A stretch of DNA of 64,000 bases from Bin87 sp963663945 (lineage in GTDB: Bacteria > Chloroflexota > Dehalococcoidia > Lucifugimonadales > UBA3495), in NCBI GenBank assembly GCA_963663945.1, contig OY760687.1:2480001-2544000 (forward strand), given 5' to 3'. The position numbers and the translations under genes were made by a program. Each line of letters opens with the position of its first letter. The stretch's first letter is position 1. Under the pieces are notes generated by a model that saw only the letters and a list, made by a program, of their open reading frames with translations, did not search any database and was not told the DNA's origin. Below, piece after piece: positions 24,900 to 32,478 of this stretch.

Positions 24900-26096
24900 T
24901 CAGTCACCGTGGCTGGCGAAACTGCGCTGGGCTGCCGCTACGCTGGCGCCGTACGCAACCTCGTAATCCATGTCGCCGAGAATGACCTCAAGGGCTGACA
25001 GGAGAGACAGCACGCTGCCTTCCCGCGCGCCGTTGCCCATCATTCCGACGCGCCAGACGCGGCCGCGAAACTCGCCCAAGCCGCCACTGACCTCGATGTC
25101 GAACTCGTTCAGCAGCCGGGCGCGCACTTCGGCCTCGTTGACACCCTCTGGCGCGTTGACCACGGTAATGGGATTCAGCTGATAGTCGGGATCGGTGGCC
25201 AGGTCCAGGCCCATCGCGGTCAGGCCAGCGCGCAAACCGCCGGCAACACGCGCGTGCCGGTCATGCTGTTCGTCGAGACCTTCCTCCATCATCATCCGGA
25301 GGGACTCGCGCATGGCGTAAATCATGGTGATGGGGCTCGTGTGGTGATAGACGCGCTGGGTTTCGTTCCAATACTCTGCGACGCCCTGCAAGTTGAAGTA
25401 GAAGCTCTCCACAGTGCTATCGCGCTTGTCGATCACGCTCATCGCCCGCTCGCCGAAACTGATCGGAGCCAGGCCCGGAGGGGCGCCGAGGCATTTCTGA
25501 CTGGCGCTGTAGCAGACGTCGATATCCCAATCGTCAACCTGGACGTTGTGGCTTCCCAGCGAAGTCACGGCGTCGGCGACGACCAAGGCGCCGTGGCGGT
25601 GAGTCAAGTCGATGGCGTCCTGCAGGGGAGTAATCGCGCCGGTCGACGTTTCCGCGTGAACCAGACCGACCATCTTGGTCCCTGGGTTGGCGTTGAGAGC
25701 GTCCTCGAGAGCGTTGAGGTCGGCCGGCTTGCCCCAGGGAGAGTCAACCATGATCGTGTTGGCGCCGCACCGTTGGGCGATGTCGGCGAGCCGCACGCCG
25801 AAGTATCCGTTGCGGCAGACGATGGCCGTGTCGCCGCGTTCGATCACGTTGACGCACGCGGTTTCCATGGCGCCGGTGCCGGTGGCGGATATGGGCATGG
25901 TCACCTGGTTGCGCGTGTGGAACACCTGGCGCAGCATCTCGCAGACTTCGTCCATAACCTGGAAGAACACGGGGTCCAGGTGCCCGACCACGGGCTGGGT
26001 CATTGCCCGAAGCACTCGCGGATGGACGGTGCAGGGTCCCGCGCCCAGCAGCAGTCGGTTCGGCGCTTCGAATTCGTCTCGATATGATTCGGTCAC
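24900..26096 (-). CDS. Class V aminotransferase (serine/alanine-glyoxylate type)
   Basis: A 398-residue PLP enzyme of the AGXT/SPT group. The PLP lysine is in CYSASQKCLGAPPG; other blocks are LLGAGPCTVHPRVL, MPISATGTGAMETAC, VVADAVTSLGSHNV and the C-terminal FRGRVWRVGMMG. It should transfer an amino group from serine or alanine to glyoxylate, giving glycine, and so may use the product of GlcDEF. The start is a GTG at 26096 with AGGGAG upstream; a longer frame reading through the SDR gene is not supported. It follows the SDR by 46 bp. Confidence 0.88.
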   Translation of the reverse strand: MTESYRDEFEAPNRLLLGAGPCTVHPRVLRAMTQPVVGHLDPVFFQVMDEVCEMLRQVFHTRNQVTMPISATGTGAMETACVNVIERGDTAIVCRNGYFGVRLADIAQRCGANTIMVDSPWGKPADLNALEDALNANPGTKMVGLVHAETSTGAITPLQDAIDLTHRHGALVVADAVTSLGSHNVQVDDWDIDVCYSASQKCLGAPPGLAPISFGERAMSVIDKRDSTVESFYFNLQGVAEYWNETQRVYHHTSPITMIYAMRESLRMMMEEGLDEQHDRHARVAGGLRAGLTAMGLDLATDPDYQLNPITVVNAPEGVNEAEVRARLLNEFDIEVSGGLGEFRGRVWRVGMMGNGAREGSVLSLLSALEVILGDMDYEVAYGASVAAAQRSFASHGD

Positions 26097-26142
26097 GATG
26101 GTCTCCCTTCGGATAAACAGGCCGGAATGCGACGGATCGCCT

Positions 26143-26940
26143 TTAGACGACCGCGGATGCGCCGCCGTCGATGTTGATCGCGACGCCGGTGAGGTAGCTG
26201 GCGCGTTCGGAAGCCAGGAAGGCGATAACGTCGCCGGCTTCGGAACCCTCGCCGACGCGTCCCAACGGCACGCCTCGACCGGCGGCCAACTGCGCGTAGA
26301 AGTCGTTCTCGTCCAGGTCGGGCTCATTCACGATGCGGGCATCGTAACGGCGCTGGTGCTGGCCACTCTTGATGAGGCCGATGCACACGGTGTTGACCAG
26401 GATGTTGTCGCTGGCCAGGTCCTTGGACAAACCCTTGGTGATGGCGATGCCAGCCGCGCGAGATATGGAGGTGGGCATGGAGTTGGCGCCGGGGGTCCGG
26501 CCGCCCAGGTTGGTGACGTTGATGATCCGGCCACCGCCGACCTTGCGCATTTCGGGAATGGAGGCCCGGATGAGGCGAACCGCGCCCCAAACCTTGAGCT
26601 CGAAGTCGATTTCCCAGTCGTCATCGCTGACGGCCTCGAACCCCTTGGCCATGGAGGTACCGGCGTTGTTCACCAGGATGTCAACGCGACCATACCGCTC
26701 GACGGCGGTGTTGACCACGCGCGCGGCAGTTCCCTTGTCGGTGACGTCCGCGGACAGGGGAAGCACTTCTCCCTCTGTGGCGGTACGAATCTCATCGGCT
26801 GCCGCGTCCAGAACGTCCTGCCGGCGGGCCACGATGATCACGTTGGCCCCCTCACCGGCCATGCGTTCGGCAGCAGCCTTGCCGATGCCCTCGCTACCGC
26901 CGGTAACAATGGCTACCTTGCCGTCCAATCCCATCTCCAT
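26143..26940 (-). CDS. SDR-fold protein lacking the catalytic Ser-Tyr-Lys
   Basis: A 265-residue short-chain dehydrogenase/reductase. The nucleotide motif VTGGSEGIGK (12-21) and VNNAG (90-94) are intact, and the C-terminus DVIAFLASERASYLTGVAINIDGG is typical. The active site is not: in the segment following RIINVTNLGG the YxxxK motif reads TSISR (T157, R161), and the serine 13 positions earlier is N144. Dehydrogenase activity by the usual mechanism is doubtful. The ATG at 26940 has AAGGAGG 7 nt upstream. An extended -10 promoter lies at 27017-27025. It heads a two-gene unit with the aminotransferase. Confidence 0.88.
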   Translation of the reverse strand: MEMGLDGKVAIVTGGSEGIGKAAAERMAGEGANVIIVARRQDVLDAAADEIRTATEGEVLPLSADVTDKGTAARVVNTAVERYGRVDILVNNAGTSMAKGFEAVSDDDWEIDFELKVWGAVRLIRASIPEMRKVGGGRIINVTNLGGRTPGANSMPTSISRAAGIAITKGLSKDLASDNILVNTVCIGLIKSGQHQRRYDARIVNEPDLDENDFYAQLAAGRGVPLGRVGEGSEAGDVIAFLASERASYLTGVAINIDGGASAVV

Positions 26941-27016
26941 GGCTCGCCTCCTTAGCGCTGTCGGCCCGAACAAAGCGAATAGTTCGGGCGGTAAATTATG
27001 TCTATGGGCAACCGGA

Positions 27017-27025
27017 ATTATAGCA
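27017..27025 (-). promoter_or_regulatory. Extended -10 promoter of the SDR/aminotransferase unit
   Basis: On the minus strand TGC is directly followed by a perfect TATAAT, an extended -10 element, about 77 bp upstream of the SDR start. The leader also contains an 8-bp inverted repeat GCCCGAAC/GTTCGGGC at 26964-26989. No good -35 is visible. Confidence 0.5.
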
Positions 27026-27041
27026 TAGCGTGCCCGAATCT

Positions 27042-27839
27042 TTACCGCGCTGGAGGTCCGGACAGGCCCCACGAGCGGGCGTCATCGCAGGTGGAAAGCA
27101 TCTGTTCCAGGGCGCCAACTTCGGCCGGCGTGACTGTCAAATCCCACTGCTCCTTGACGGTGATCCAGTCGGCAGCGTAACGGCACCAACTGGCAAATTC
27201 GTCGGGTCGCCATTCGTCGGGCGGCCTCTTGCCCTTGGATCGGTTGACCGGCGCGCTGGTGGCCTGGAGGCTCACCGGCTCGGCCAGATCGTTGGCGTAG
27301 GCGCGCTTGCGTTCTGGCGCCCAGTCCCAGCCGCCGGACAAGTGGGCGTGGCCCAACGGCACGTGGTGGTCGATATCCACATCGGAGGCATCGGTGAACA
27401 CCTCACCAGTCCACGGGCCCACCCAGCGCCCGGAGACCACGCGGCATTTGTCGCCGTCTTCCTCGGGGGCAAAGGACACGGGCGCCAGGCTCTCGGCGAT
27501 GAGAACCTCAGCACGGGTATTCTGGCAATCCCGATCGACGTCCACCCAGTGACGCCAATCACCCCGGTCATACTCGGCGTCGCTGCGGCGGGCAGCGACA
27601 CGAAGGCCGCGCAGGCTCACGATCAGAGTTTGTACTCCCGGAGACTCGGGCGACGCGCCGATGGCAACGGGTTGATCGGGAGTGGGCGACGCTGGCTCCG
27701 TCCTCGTGGCAACGTCGCCGGCCAGCTGCCGCGCGGCGTCAATCGTGTCGGTTACTTCGGCGGCGCAAGCGGCGACGAAAAAGGCGGCAACCGCCAGAGC
27801 CACGAGGACGGCGACTGCAGGCCGCCGCAAAGGTGTCAC
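27042..27839 (-). CDS. Secreted HNH-family endonuclease lipoprotein
   Basis: A 265-residue protein with a lipoprotein signal: basic RRP, a hydrophobic stretch, then FFVAAC as the lipobox. The mature part carries the DUF1524-like HNH nuclease core: WVDVDRDCQNTRAEVL, DVDIDHHVPLGHAHLSGGW, ANDL, and NRSKGKRPPDEWRP, followed by WCRYAADWITVKEQW. DHH supplies the catalytic histidine. The start is taken as the GTG at 27839, 13 bp after trpB. It probably degrades DNA outside the cytoplasm for nutrients or defence. Its place directly behind trpB, where trpA often lies, is probably incidental. Confidence 0.82.
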   Translation of the reverse strand: MTPLRRPAVAVLVALAVAAFFVAACAAEVTDTIDAARQLAGDVATRTEPASPTPDQPVAIGASPESPGVQTLIVSLRGLRVAARRSDAEYDRGDWRHWVDVDRDCQNTRAEVLIAESLAPVSFAPEEDGDKCRVVSGRWVGPWTGEVFTDASDVDIDHHVPLGHAHLSGGWDWAPERKRAYANDLAEPVSLQATSAPVNRSKGKRPPDEWRPDEFASWCRYAADWITVKEQWDLTVTPAEVGALEQMLSTCDDARSWGLSGPPAR

Positions 27840-27852
27840 ACCCCGGTACCCG

Positions 27853-29061
27853 TCAGGAGCCCAGTCCCTCGCGCTCGGCGATGGAAGGAACGTCCTTGTC
27901 GCCGCGTCCGCTGAGGCAGACCACGATGATGTCATCGGCGGGCATGTCGGCCGCCATTCGACTGACGTGATACAGGGCGTGCGCCGATTCCAGGGCGGGA
28001 ATGATGCCCTCGGTGCGGCAAAGGAGCCGGAAGCCTTCCAAAGCCTCTTCGTCGGTTACGGCCAGGTATTCGCCGCGGCCCGTGGCTTTGAGCCAACTGT
28101 GCTCCGGACCAACGCCGGGATAGTCGAGGCCGGCGGAGATGCTGTGGGCCTCCTGGATCTGCCCGTTGTCGTCCTGCAGGAGGTAGGAAAGCGAGCCGTG
28201 GAGCACGCCGGGTCGTCCGGCGGACAGGGTCGCCGAGTGCCGGCCGGTTTCCACGCCCTCTCCAGCCGCTTCCACGCCGACCAGCCGCACGCCCTCGTCT
28301 CCGATGAACTCGTAGAAGGTGCCGATGGCATTGCTGCCACCGCCCACGCAGGCGACCACGGCATTGGGCAGGCGGCCTTCCGCATCGAGGATCTGCTGCC
28401 GCGCCTCGCGTCCGATGACGGACTGGAAATCGCGCACGAGCATCGGGTACGGGTGCGGGCCAACCACGCTGCCGATCAGGTAATGCGTGGTTTCCACGTT
28501 GGTGACCCAGTCGCGGATGGCCTCGTTGATGGCGTCCTTCAGCGTGCGGGTGCCGGATTCGACGGCGATTACCTCGGCGCCGAGGAGCCGCATGCGATAG
28601 ACGTTGAGGGCCTGGCGCACCGTGTCCTCGGCACCCATGTAGACGATGCACTGGAGGCCGAGCATGGCGCAGACGGTGGCGGTGGCCACGCCGTGCTGGC
28701 CGGCGCCGGTTTCCGCGATGATGCGCTGCTTGCCCATGCGCTGGGCCAGCAGGCATTGGCCGAGGGCGTTGTTGATCTTATGTGCCCCGGTGTGGGCCAG
28801 GTCCTCGCGCTTGAGGTAGATGCGAGCGCCGCCACAGTGCCGGCTCAGGTTTTCGGCGTAGTACAGGGCGGTGGGACGACCGGCGTAGTTAGTCATCAGG
28901 TGGTTGAGCTGCTCGGCGAAGCCGGCGTCGTCCTGCACAGCGCGGTAGGAGTCTTCCAGCTCTGTCAGCGCGGCCATAACCGTTTCGGGCACAAACTTGC
29001 CGCCGAAATCGCCGAACCGGCCGCGCTCGTCGGGAAGATTGGTCTGGGTGGTGACTACCAT
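27853..29061 (-). CDS. trpB: Tryptophan synthase beta chain
   Basis: A 402-residue TrpB, the PLP enzyme joining indole and serine. The family blocks are GRFGDFGGKFVPETVM, the PLP-lysine motif REDLAHTGAHKINNALGQ, ETGAGQHGVATATVCA, GSVVGPHPYPMLVRDFQ, the phosphate loop CVGGGSNAIG, and GLDYPGVGPEHSWL. It is the short, classical TrpB1 type. GGAGG lies upstream. It follows trpF by 6 bp in a trpD-trpC-trpF-trpB operon. No trpA is found downstream or elsewhere in the window. Confidence 0.95.
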   Translation of the reverse strand: MVVTTQTNLPDERGRFGDFGGKFVPETVMAALTELEDSYRAVQDDAGFAEQLNHLMTNYAGRPTALYYAENLSRHCGGARIYLKREDLAHTGAHKINNALGQCLLAQRMGKQRIIAETGAGQHGVATATVCAMLGLQCIVYMGAEDTVRQALNVYRMRLLGAEVIAVESGTRTLKDAINEAIRDWVTNVETTHYLIGSVVGPHPYPMLVRDFQSVIGREARQQILDAEGRLPNAVVACVGGGSNAIGTFYEFIGDEGVRLVGVEAAGEGVETGRHSATLSAGRPGVLHGSLSYLLQDDNGQIQEAHSISAGLDYPGVGPEHSWLKATGRGEYLAVTDEEALEGFRLLCRTEGIIPALESAHALYHVSRMAADMPADDIIVVCLSGRGDKDVPSIAEREGLGS

Positions 29062-29067
29062 GTCGTT

Positions 29068-29748
29068 TCAGCCTCCAGCCGACGAGCCGGCTTGCCGGGC
29101 GTTGGCCACGAATTGCCTGATTTTTGCGGGGTCTTTGACGCCGTCGGTTTCCACGCCGCTGGAAACGTCGATCCCCCAGGGGTGAACGACAGCCACAGCC
29201 TCGGCGACGTTGTCCGGCGTCAACCCGCCGGCCAGCAGGAAGCGATGGCCTTCGTCGGCCAGTCGGGCGGCGATGCGCCAGTCGAAAGACTGGCCGGTTC
29301 CGCCATGCAATCCGACAACCTGGCTGTCCAGGGTAACGGTGCAGCCGGCGGCAGTGAACGTGCCGATCCGGTCGGATACCTCAGCGACGGCGTCGGGATG
29401 GCCGTCGTCGGACACGTGGAGCACCTTGATCACGCCGGCGTATTCGAGCACGGCGCGGCAGTAATCCAGCGATTCGTCGCCGCATAATTGAACGTAGTCG
29501 AGACCCGCCGCAGCGATGGTGTCGAGCACGTCGTCCAGAGCCTGGTCGCCGAAAAGGCCGACCGATTTAGGGCTTTCGGGCTCAATGTCTCTCAATCCTT
29601 CGGTGATCACGCGGGCGGCTTCCAGTTCGATGCAACGGCGGCGGCCGGGCACGAACACCATTCCAAAGTAGTCGGCGCCGGCATCGGCGGCGACCCGAGC
29701 GTCGTCGAGGCTGCGGACGCCGCAGATCTTGACGATGGTGGATTGCAC
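29068..29748 (-). CDS. trpF: Phosphoribosylanthranilate isomerase
   Basis: A 226-residue TrpF TIM barrel. The start is a GTG giving the typical N-terminus STIVKICGVRSLDDARVAADAGADYFG; further motifs are VFVPGRRRCIELEAAR, LDYVQLCGDESLDYC and the phosphate-binding FLLAGGLTPDNVAEAV plus GIDVSSGVETDGVKDPAKI. It converts N-phosphoribosylanthranilate to CdRP. The operon position is 10 bp after trpC. The conserved catalytic cysteine (KICG) and aspartate (TLDSQV region) appear to be in place. Confidence 0.93.
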   Translation of the reverse strand: MQSTIVKICGVRSLDDARVAADAGADYFGMVFVPGRRRCIELEAARVITEGLRDIEPESPKSVGLFGDQALDDVLDTIAAAGLDYVQLCGDESLDYCRAVLEYAGVIKVLHVSDDGHPDAVAEVSDRIGTFTAAGCTVTLDSQVVGLHGGTGQSFDWRIAARLADEGHRFLLAGGLTPDNVAEAVAVVHPWGIDVSSGVETDGVKDPAKIRQFVANARQAGSSAGG

Positions 29749-29758
29749 TTTCTTTGCC

Positions 29759-30556
29759 CTACGCCGGGACGGGAGCGCCGGTGAGTGAACGCACCTTGGC
29801 GGCAGTATCGGTGGCTGTGACCAGGGCTTCGCCGACCAACACGGCGTTGATCCCGAAGGGCTCCAGCCGGGCCAGATCTTCGGGCGTGCTGATCCCGCTC
29901 TCGCTGACAATCACCTTATCTGCGGGAACCAGCGGAGCCAGCGACTCGGTGGTCGCCAGGTCGGTGACGAAGGTGTGCAGGTCGCGGTTGTTGATGCCGA
30001 TAATCTCGGCCCCCGCTGCTACCGCCGTGGCGATCTCTTGAGCGTCGTGGGTCTCGACCAAAGGCGTCATGCCCAACTCGGAGCCGACCTGGATGAGCTC
30101 AGCAAGCTGCGCCGGAGACAGGATGTCGACGATCAACAGATAGGTATCGGCGCCGATGGCCCGAGCCTCGTACACCTGGTAGGGGTCGAAAAGGAAGTCC
30201 TTGCGCAGCACCGGCGCGGATCCTGATGCGCCACTTTCCTTTACCGCGGTCAAATGCGCCGGCTCGCCGAGGAAGTGCCCGTCGGTGATCACGGATATCG
30301 CCGCGGCGCCGTTACCAGAGTAAGTTGCCGCGAGTTCCGTGGGTTGGAAGTCCTCGCGGAGCAGGCCCTTGGACGGGGAAGCTTTCTTGACCTCGGCGAT
30401 GAGGCTGATGGAGTGGCCGCGCAGAGCCTCCGCAAAGTCCAGGGGGAGCGGCCGCGCGGCGATGGCATCCCGCAAATCCGACAGCGAGACCGCTGACATC
30501 GAAGCGGCAAGTTCCTCGCGCTTTTTGGCGACAATTTGGTCCAGAATACTTGGCAT
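29759..30556 (-). CDS. trpC: Indole-3-glycerol phosphate synthase
   Basis: A 265-residue TrpC with an N-terminal helix (ILDQIVAKKREEL), the catalytic lysine in LIAEVKKASPSKGLL, LRKDFLFDPYQVYEARAIGADTYLLI, VETHDAQEI, EIIGINNRDLHTF and SESGISTPEDL. It ring-closes CdRP to indole-3-glycerol phosphate. It lies 12 bp after trpD and 10 bp before trpF. Length and motif order are standard. Confidence 0.95.
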   Translation of the reverse strand: MPSILDQIVAKKREELAASMSAVSLSDLRDAIAARPLPLDFAEALRGHSISLIAEVKKASPSKGLLREDFQPTELAATYSGNGAAAISVITDGHFLGEPAHLTAVKESGASGSAPVLRKDFLFDPYQVYEARAIGADTYLLIVDILSPAQLAELIQVGSELGMTPLVETHDAQEIATAVAAGAEIIGINNRDLHTFVTDLATTESLAPLVPADKVIVSESGISTPEDLARLEPFGINAVLVGEALVTATDTAAKVRSLTGAPVPA

Positions 30557-30568
30557 GCGGCGTCTCCT

Positions 30569-31594
30569 CTATTGCTCCGGCGGGGACAGTTCTCGGGTCA
30601 ACGAGACCATCGCATCCAGCTTCTCGGCGGCGCGGCCATCGGCGATGGCAGCCGCCGCTATTTCGATGCCTTCGGCAAGCGTACCAGCGACATCTCCGGC
30701 GACCAGGGCGGCGCCACTGTTCAGCACCACGGCGTCGCGAACGGGCCCGTTGGCCCCGGACAGGATGTCGCGCATGGTATCGGCGTTGGTTGCCGGGTCA
30801 CCGCCGCGCAGGTCATCGGGCGTGGCATGGGGGAGGCCCAGATCCCGGGGACGGACCACGTAGGGGCGAATTTCCCCGTCCAACACCTCCCATCCAGCGG
30901 TATCGCTACCGAGGGACAGTTCGTCCATTCCGTCGTCGCTGTGAACGATGATCGCGTGGTGGGTACCGAAAAGCCGCAGGGCCTCGGCCATCTTGTTGGC
31001 GGCCTCAGGGTATCCCACTCCAATCAGCTGGCAGGGCACTCCAGCCGGGTTGGTCATGGGACCAAGGACATTGAACACCGTCCGGATGCCGATCTCGCGG
31101 CGGACGGGAGCGGCGTAGCGCATGGCCGGATGGTACGCCGGAGCGAACATGAAGCCAATGCCGATCTCGCGCAGGCAACGTTCCACGGCTTCCGGCGGCA
31201 GCTCGATGCGGACGCCCAGGGCTTCCAGCACATCCGCGCTGCCGCAGTCGCCCGACGCGGCGCGGTTCCCGTGTTTCGCCACGGTGAGCCCGGCGCCGGC
31301 AACTACGAAGGCGGCAGCGGTCGAGATGTTGAAGGTGCCCTTGCGGTCGCCGCCCGTGCCGCAGGTGTCGATGGCGATACCGTCCACGGCGACGCGCAGG
31401 GACTTGTCACGCATGACGGTGGCGAAGCCAGCCAGTTCCTCCGGGGTCTCGCCTTTGAGCGAAAGCGCGGTCAGGTACGATCCCAGCTGCGCGGGGGTGA
31501 CTTCCCCCTCCATTACCTCGCGCATGACCACTACGGCGTCATCCATCGACAGGGATTCGCCGGAGGTTGCCCCCAATATGGCTTCTCGGATCAT
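30569..31594 (-). CDS. trpD: Anthranilate phosphoribosyltransferase
   Basis: A 341-residue TrpD. The PRPP-binding motif is DTCGTGGDRKGTFNIST, followed by AKHGNRAASGDCGSADVLEALG, FAPAYHPAMRYAAPVRREIGIRTVFNVLGPMTNP and the metal-binding DGMDELSLG. It transfers phosphoribose to anthranilate. It is the first gene of the trp set here; trpE and trpG are not in the window. It is divergent from the amidohydrolase gene across 78 bp. Confidence 0.95.
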   Translation of the reverse strand: MIREAILGATSGESLSMDDAVVVMREVMEGEVTPAQLGSYLTALSLKGETPEELAGFATVMRDKSLRVAVDGIAIDTCGTGGDRKGTFNISTAAAFVVAGAGLTVAKHGNRAASGDCGSADVLEALGVRIELPPEAVERCLREIGIGFMFAPAYHPAMRYAAPVRREIGIRTVFNVLGPMTNPAGVPCQLIGVGYPEAANKMAEALRLFGTHHAIIVHSDDGMDELSLGSDTAGWEVLDGEIRPYVVRPRDLGLPHATPDDLRGGDPATNADTMRDILSGANGPVRDAVVLNSGAALVAGDVAGTLAEGIEIAAAAIADGRAAEKLDAMVSLTRELSPPEQ

Positions 31595-31628
31595 CGCTCA
31601 CCACTGAATGGAGAAAATAGGCGCGCAA

Positions 31629-31635
31629 TTATAAT
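31629..31635. promoter_or_regulatory. Overlapping TATAAT elements between trpD and the amidohydrolase gene
   Basis: The palindromic core ATTATAAT contains a perfect TATAAT on both strands, in the 78-bp divergent gap. The + strand element lies 38 bp before the amidohydrolase ATG. Neither direction shows a good -35, so which gene it serves is uncertain. No trp attenuator or T-box is seen in this short gap. Confidence 0.35.
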
Positions 31636-31672
31636 AGCACGATCAGAAATCACCCCCGTTGCGGAGGCAATC

Positions 31673-32473
31673 ATGCGCGTTGACGTTCACACCCACGTAT
31701 GGCCGGACCGGATAGCCGGCGCGGTGGCCGAAAACATGGAGTCCGAATTGGGTTTCGAGCCCATCGCGGCCAACACGGTGGAAGGCATCAAAACGCACAT
31801 GGAGGCGTCCGGAGTGGACAAATCGATCGTGCTCGGGGTGGCGGCGCGGGCCGACCAGGTGAGACGAGCCAACGACTGGCTCATCTCCATTGCGGACGAC
31901 ATGCTGGTCCCCTTTGGCGCAGTGCACCCTGACCTCCCGGACAAGGCCGGCGAGATTCGATACCTGCTCGAACACGGCGTCAAGGGCATCAAGATGCACC
32001 CGGTAATCAACGGGTTCTACCCTGACGATCCCCAGTGGTTCCCTGTATATGAGGAGTTGGGCGAGGACATGACCCTGTCCATCCACGCCGGACGTCTTCC
32101 CCATCAGGGAGCGGACGCGCCGCTTTACGCCGCGCCGGAGCGGATTGCCAACATCGTGCGGCGGTTCCCCAGGCTGAAAGTCATCGCCCTGCACCTGGGC
32201 GGGTTCTACATGCTGGACGAGGCGGAGCGCGAGTTGATGGGCCACGAGAACGTGCTGGTTGACACGACCTGGCCTCCATCAATCCGCGAACTCACCGCCG
32301 ACACGCTGACCGCCATCATCGGCAAGCACGGGGCGCACAAAGTCTGCTTTGGAACCGACTACCCGCTGGTCGATATGGGCAGCGAGTCGAAATTCCTGGC
32401 GTCGCTGCCGCTCACCTCAGCCCAGGTCGAGAACATCCTGGGCGAGAACGCCCGGAGGTTCATCGGGCTGTAA
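31673..32473 (+). CDS. Amidohydrolase_2-family metal-dependent hydrolase
   Basis: A 266-residue TIM-barrel amidohydrolase. The metal motif is HTHVWPD at the N-terminus; later features are GVKGIKMHPVINGFYPDD, LSIHAGRLPH, VIALHLGGFYMLDEAE and the active-site Asp in VCFGTDYPLVDMG. It resembles ACMSD/gamma-resorcylate decarboxylase relatives, so a decarboxylase or amidohydrolase reaction is possible; the substrate is unknown. The start at MRVDVHTH is fixed by GGAGG 5 nt upstream. It converges on the oligopeptidase gene with a 5-bp gap. Confidence 0.85.
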   Translation: MRVDVHTHVWPDRIAGAVAENMESELGFEPIAANTVEGIKTHMEASGVDKSIVLGVAARADQVRRANDWLISIADDMLVPFGAVHPDLPDKAGEIRYLLEHGVKGIKMHPVINGFYPDDPQWFPVYEELGEDMTLSIHAGRLPHQGADAPLYAAPERIANIVRRFPRLKVIALHLGGFYMLDEAERELMGHENVLVDTTWPPSIRELTADTLTAIIGKHGAHKVCFGTDYPLVDMGSESKFLASLPLTSAQVENILGENARRFIGL

Positions 32474-32478
32474 CGGCT

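Noticed and set aside
27682..29487. 601-codon open frame on the plus strand
   Set aside because: Antisense to trpB and trpF, both unmistakable; the product lacks motifs and begins inside the HNH gene.
30536..31672. N-terminal extension of the amidohydrolase gene
   Set aside because: The extension runs antisense through trpD; the GGAGG and HTHVWPD position the true start at 31673.
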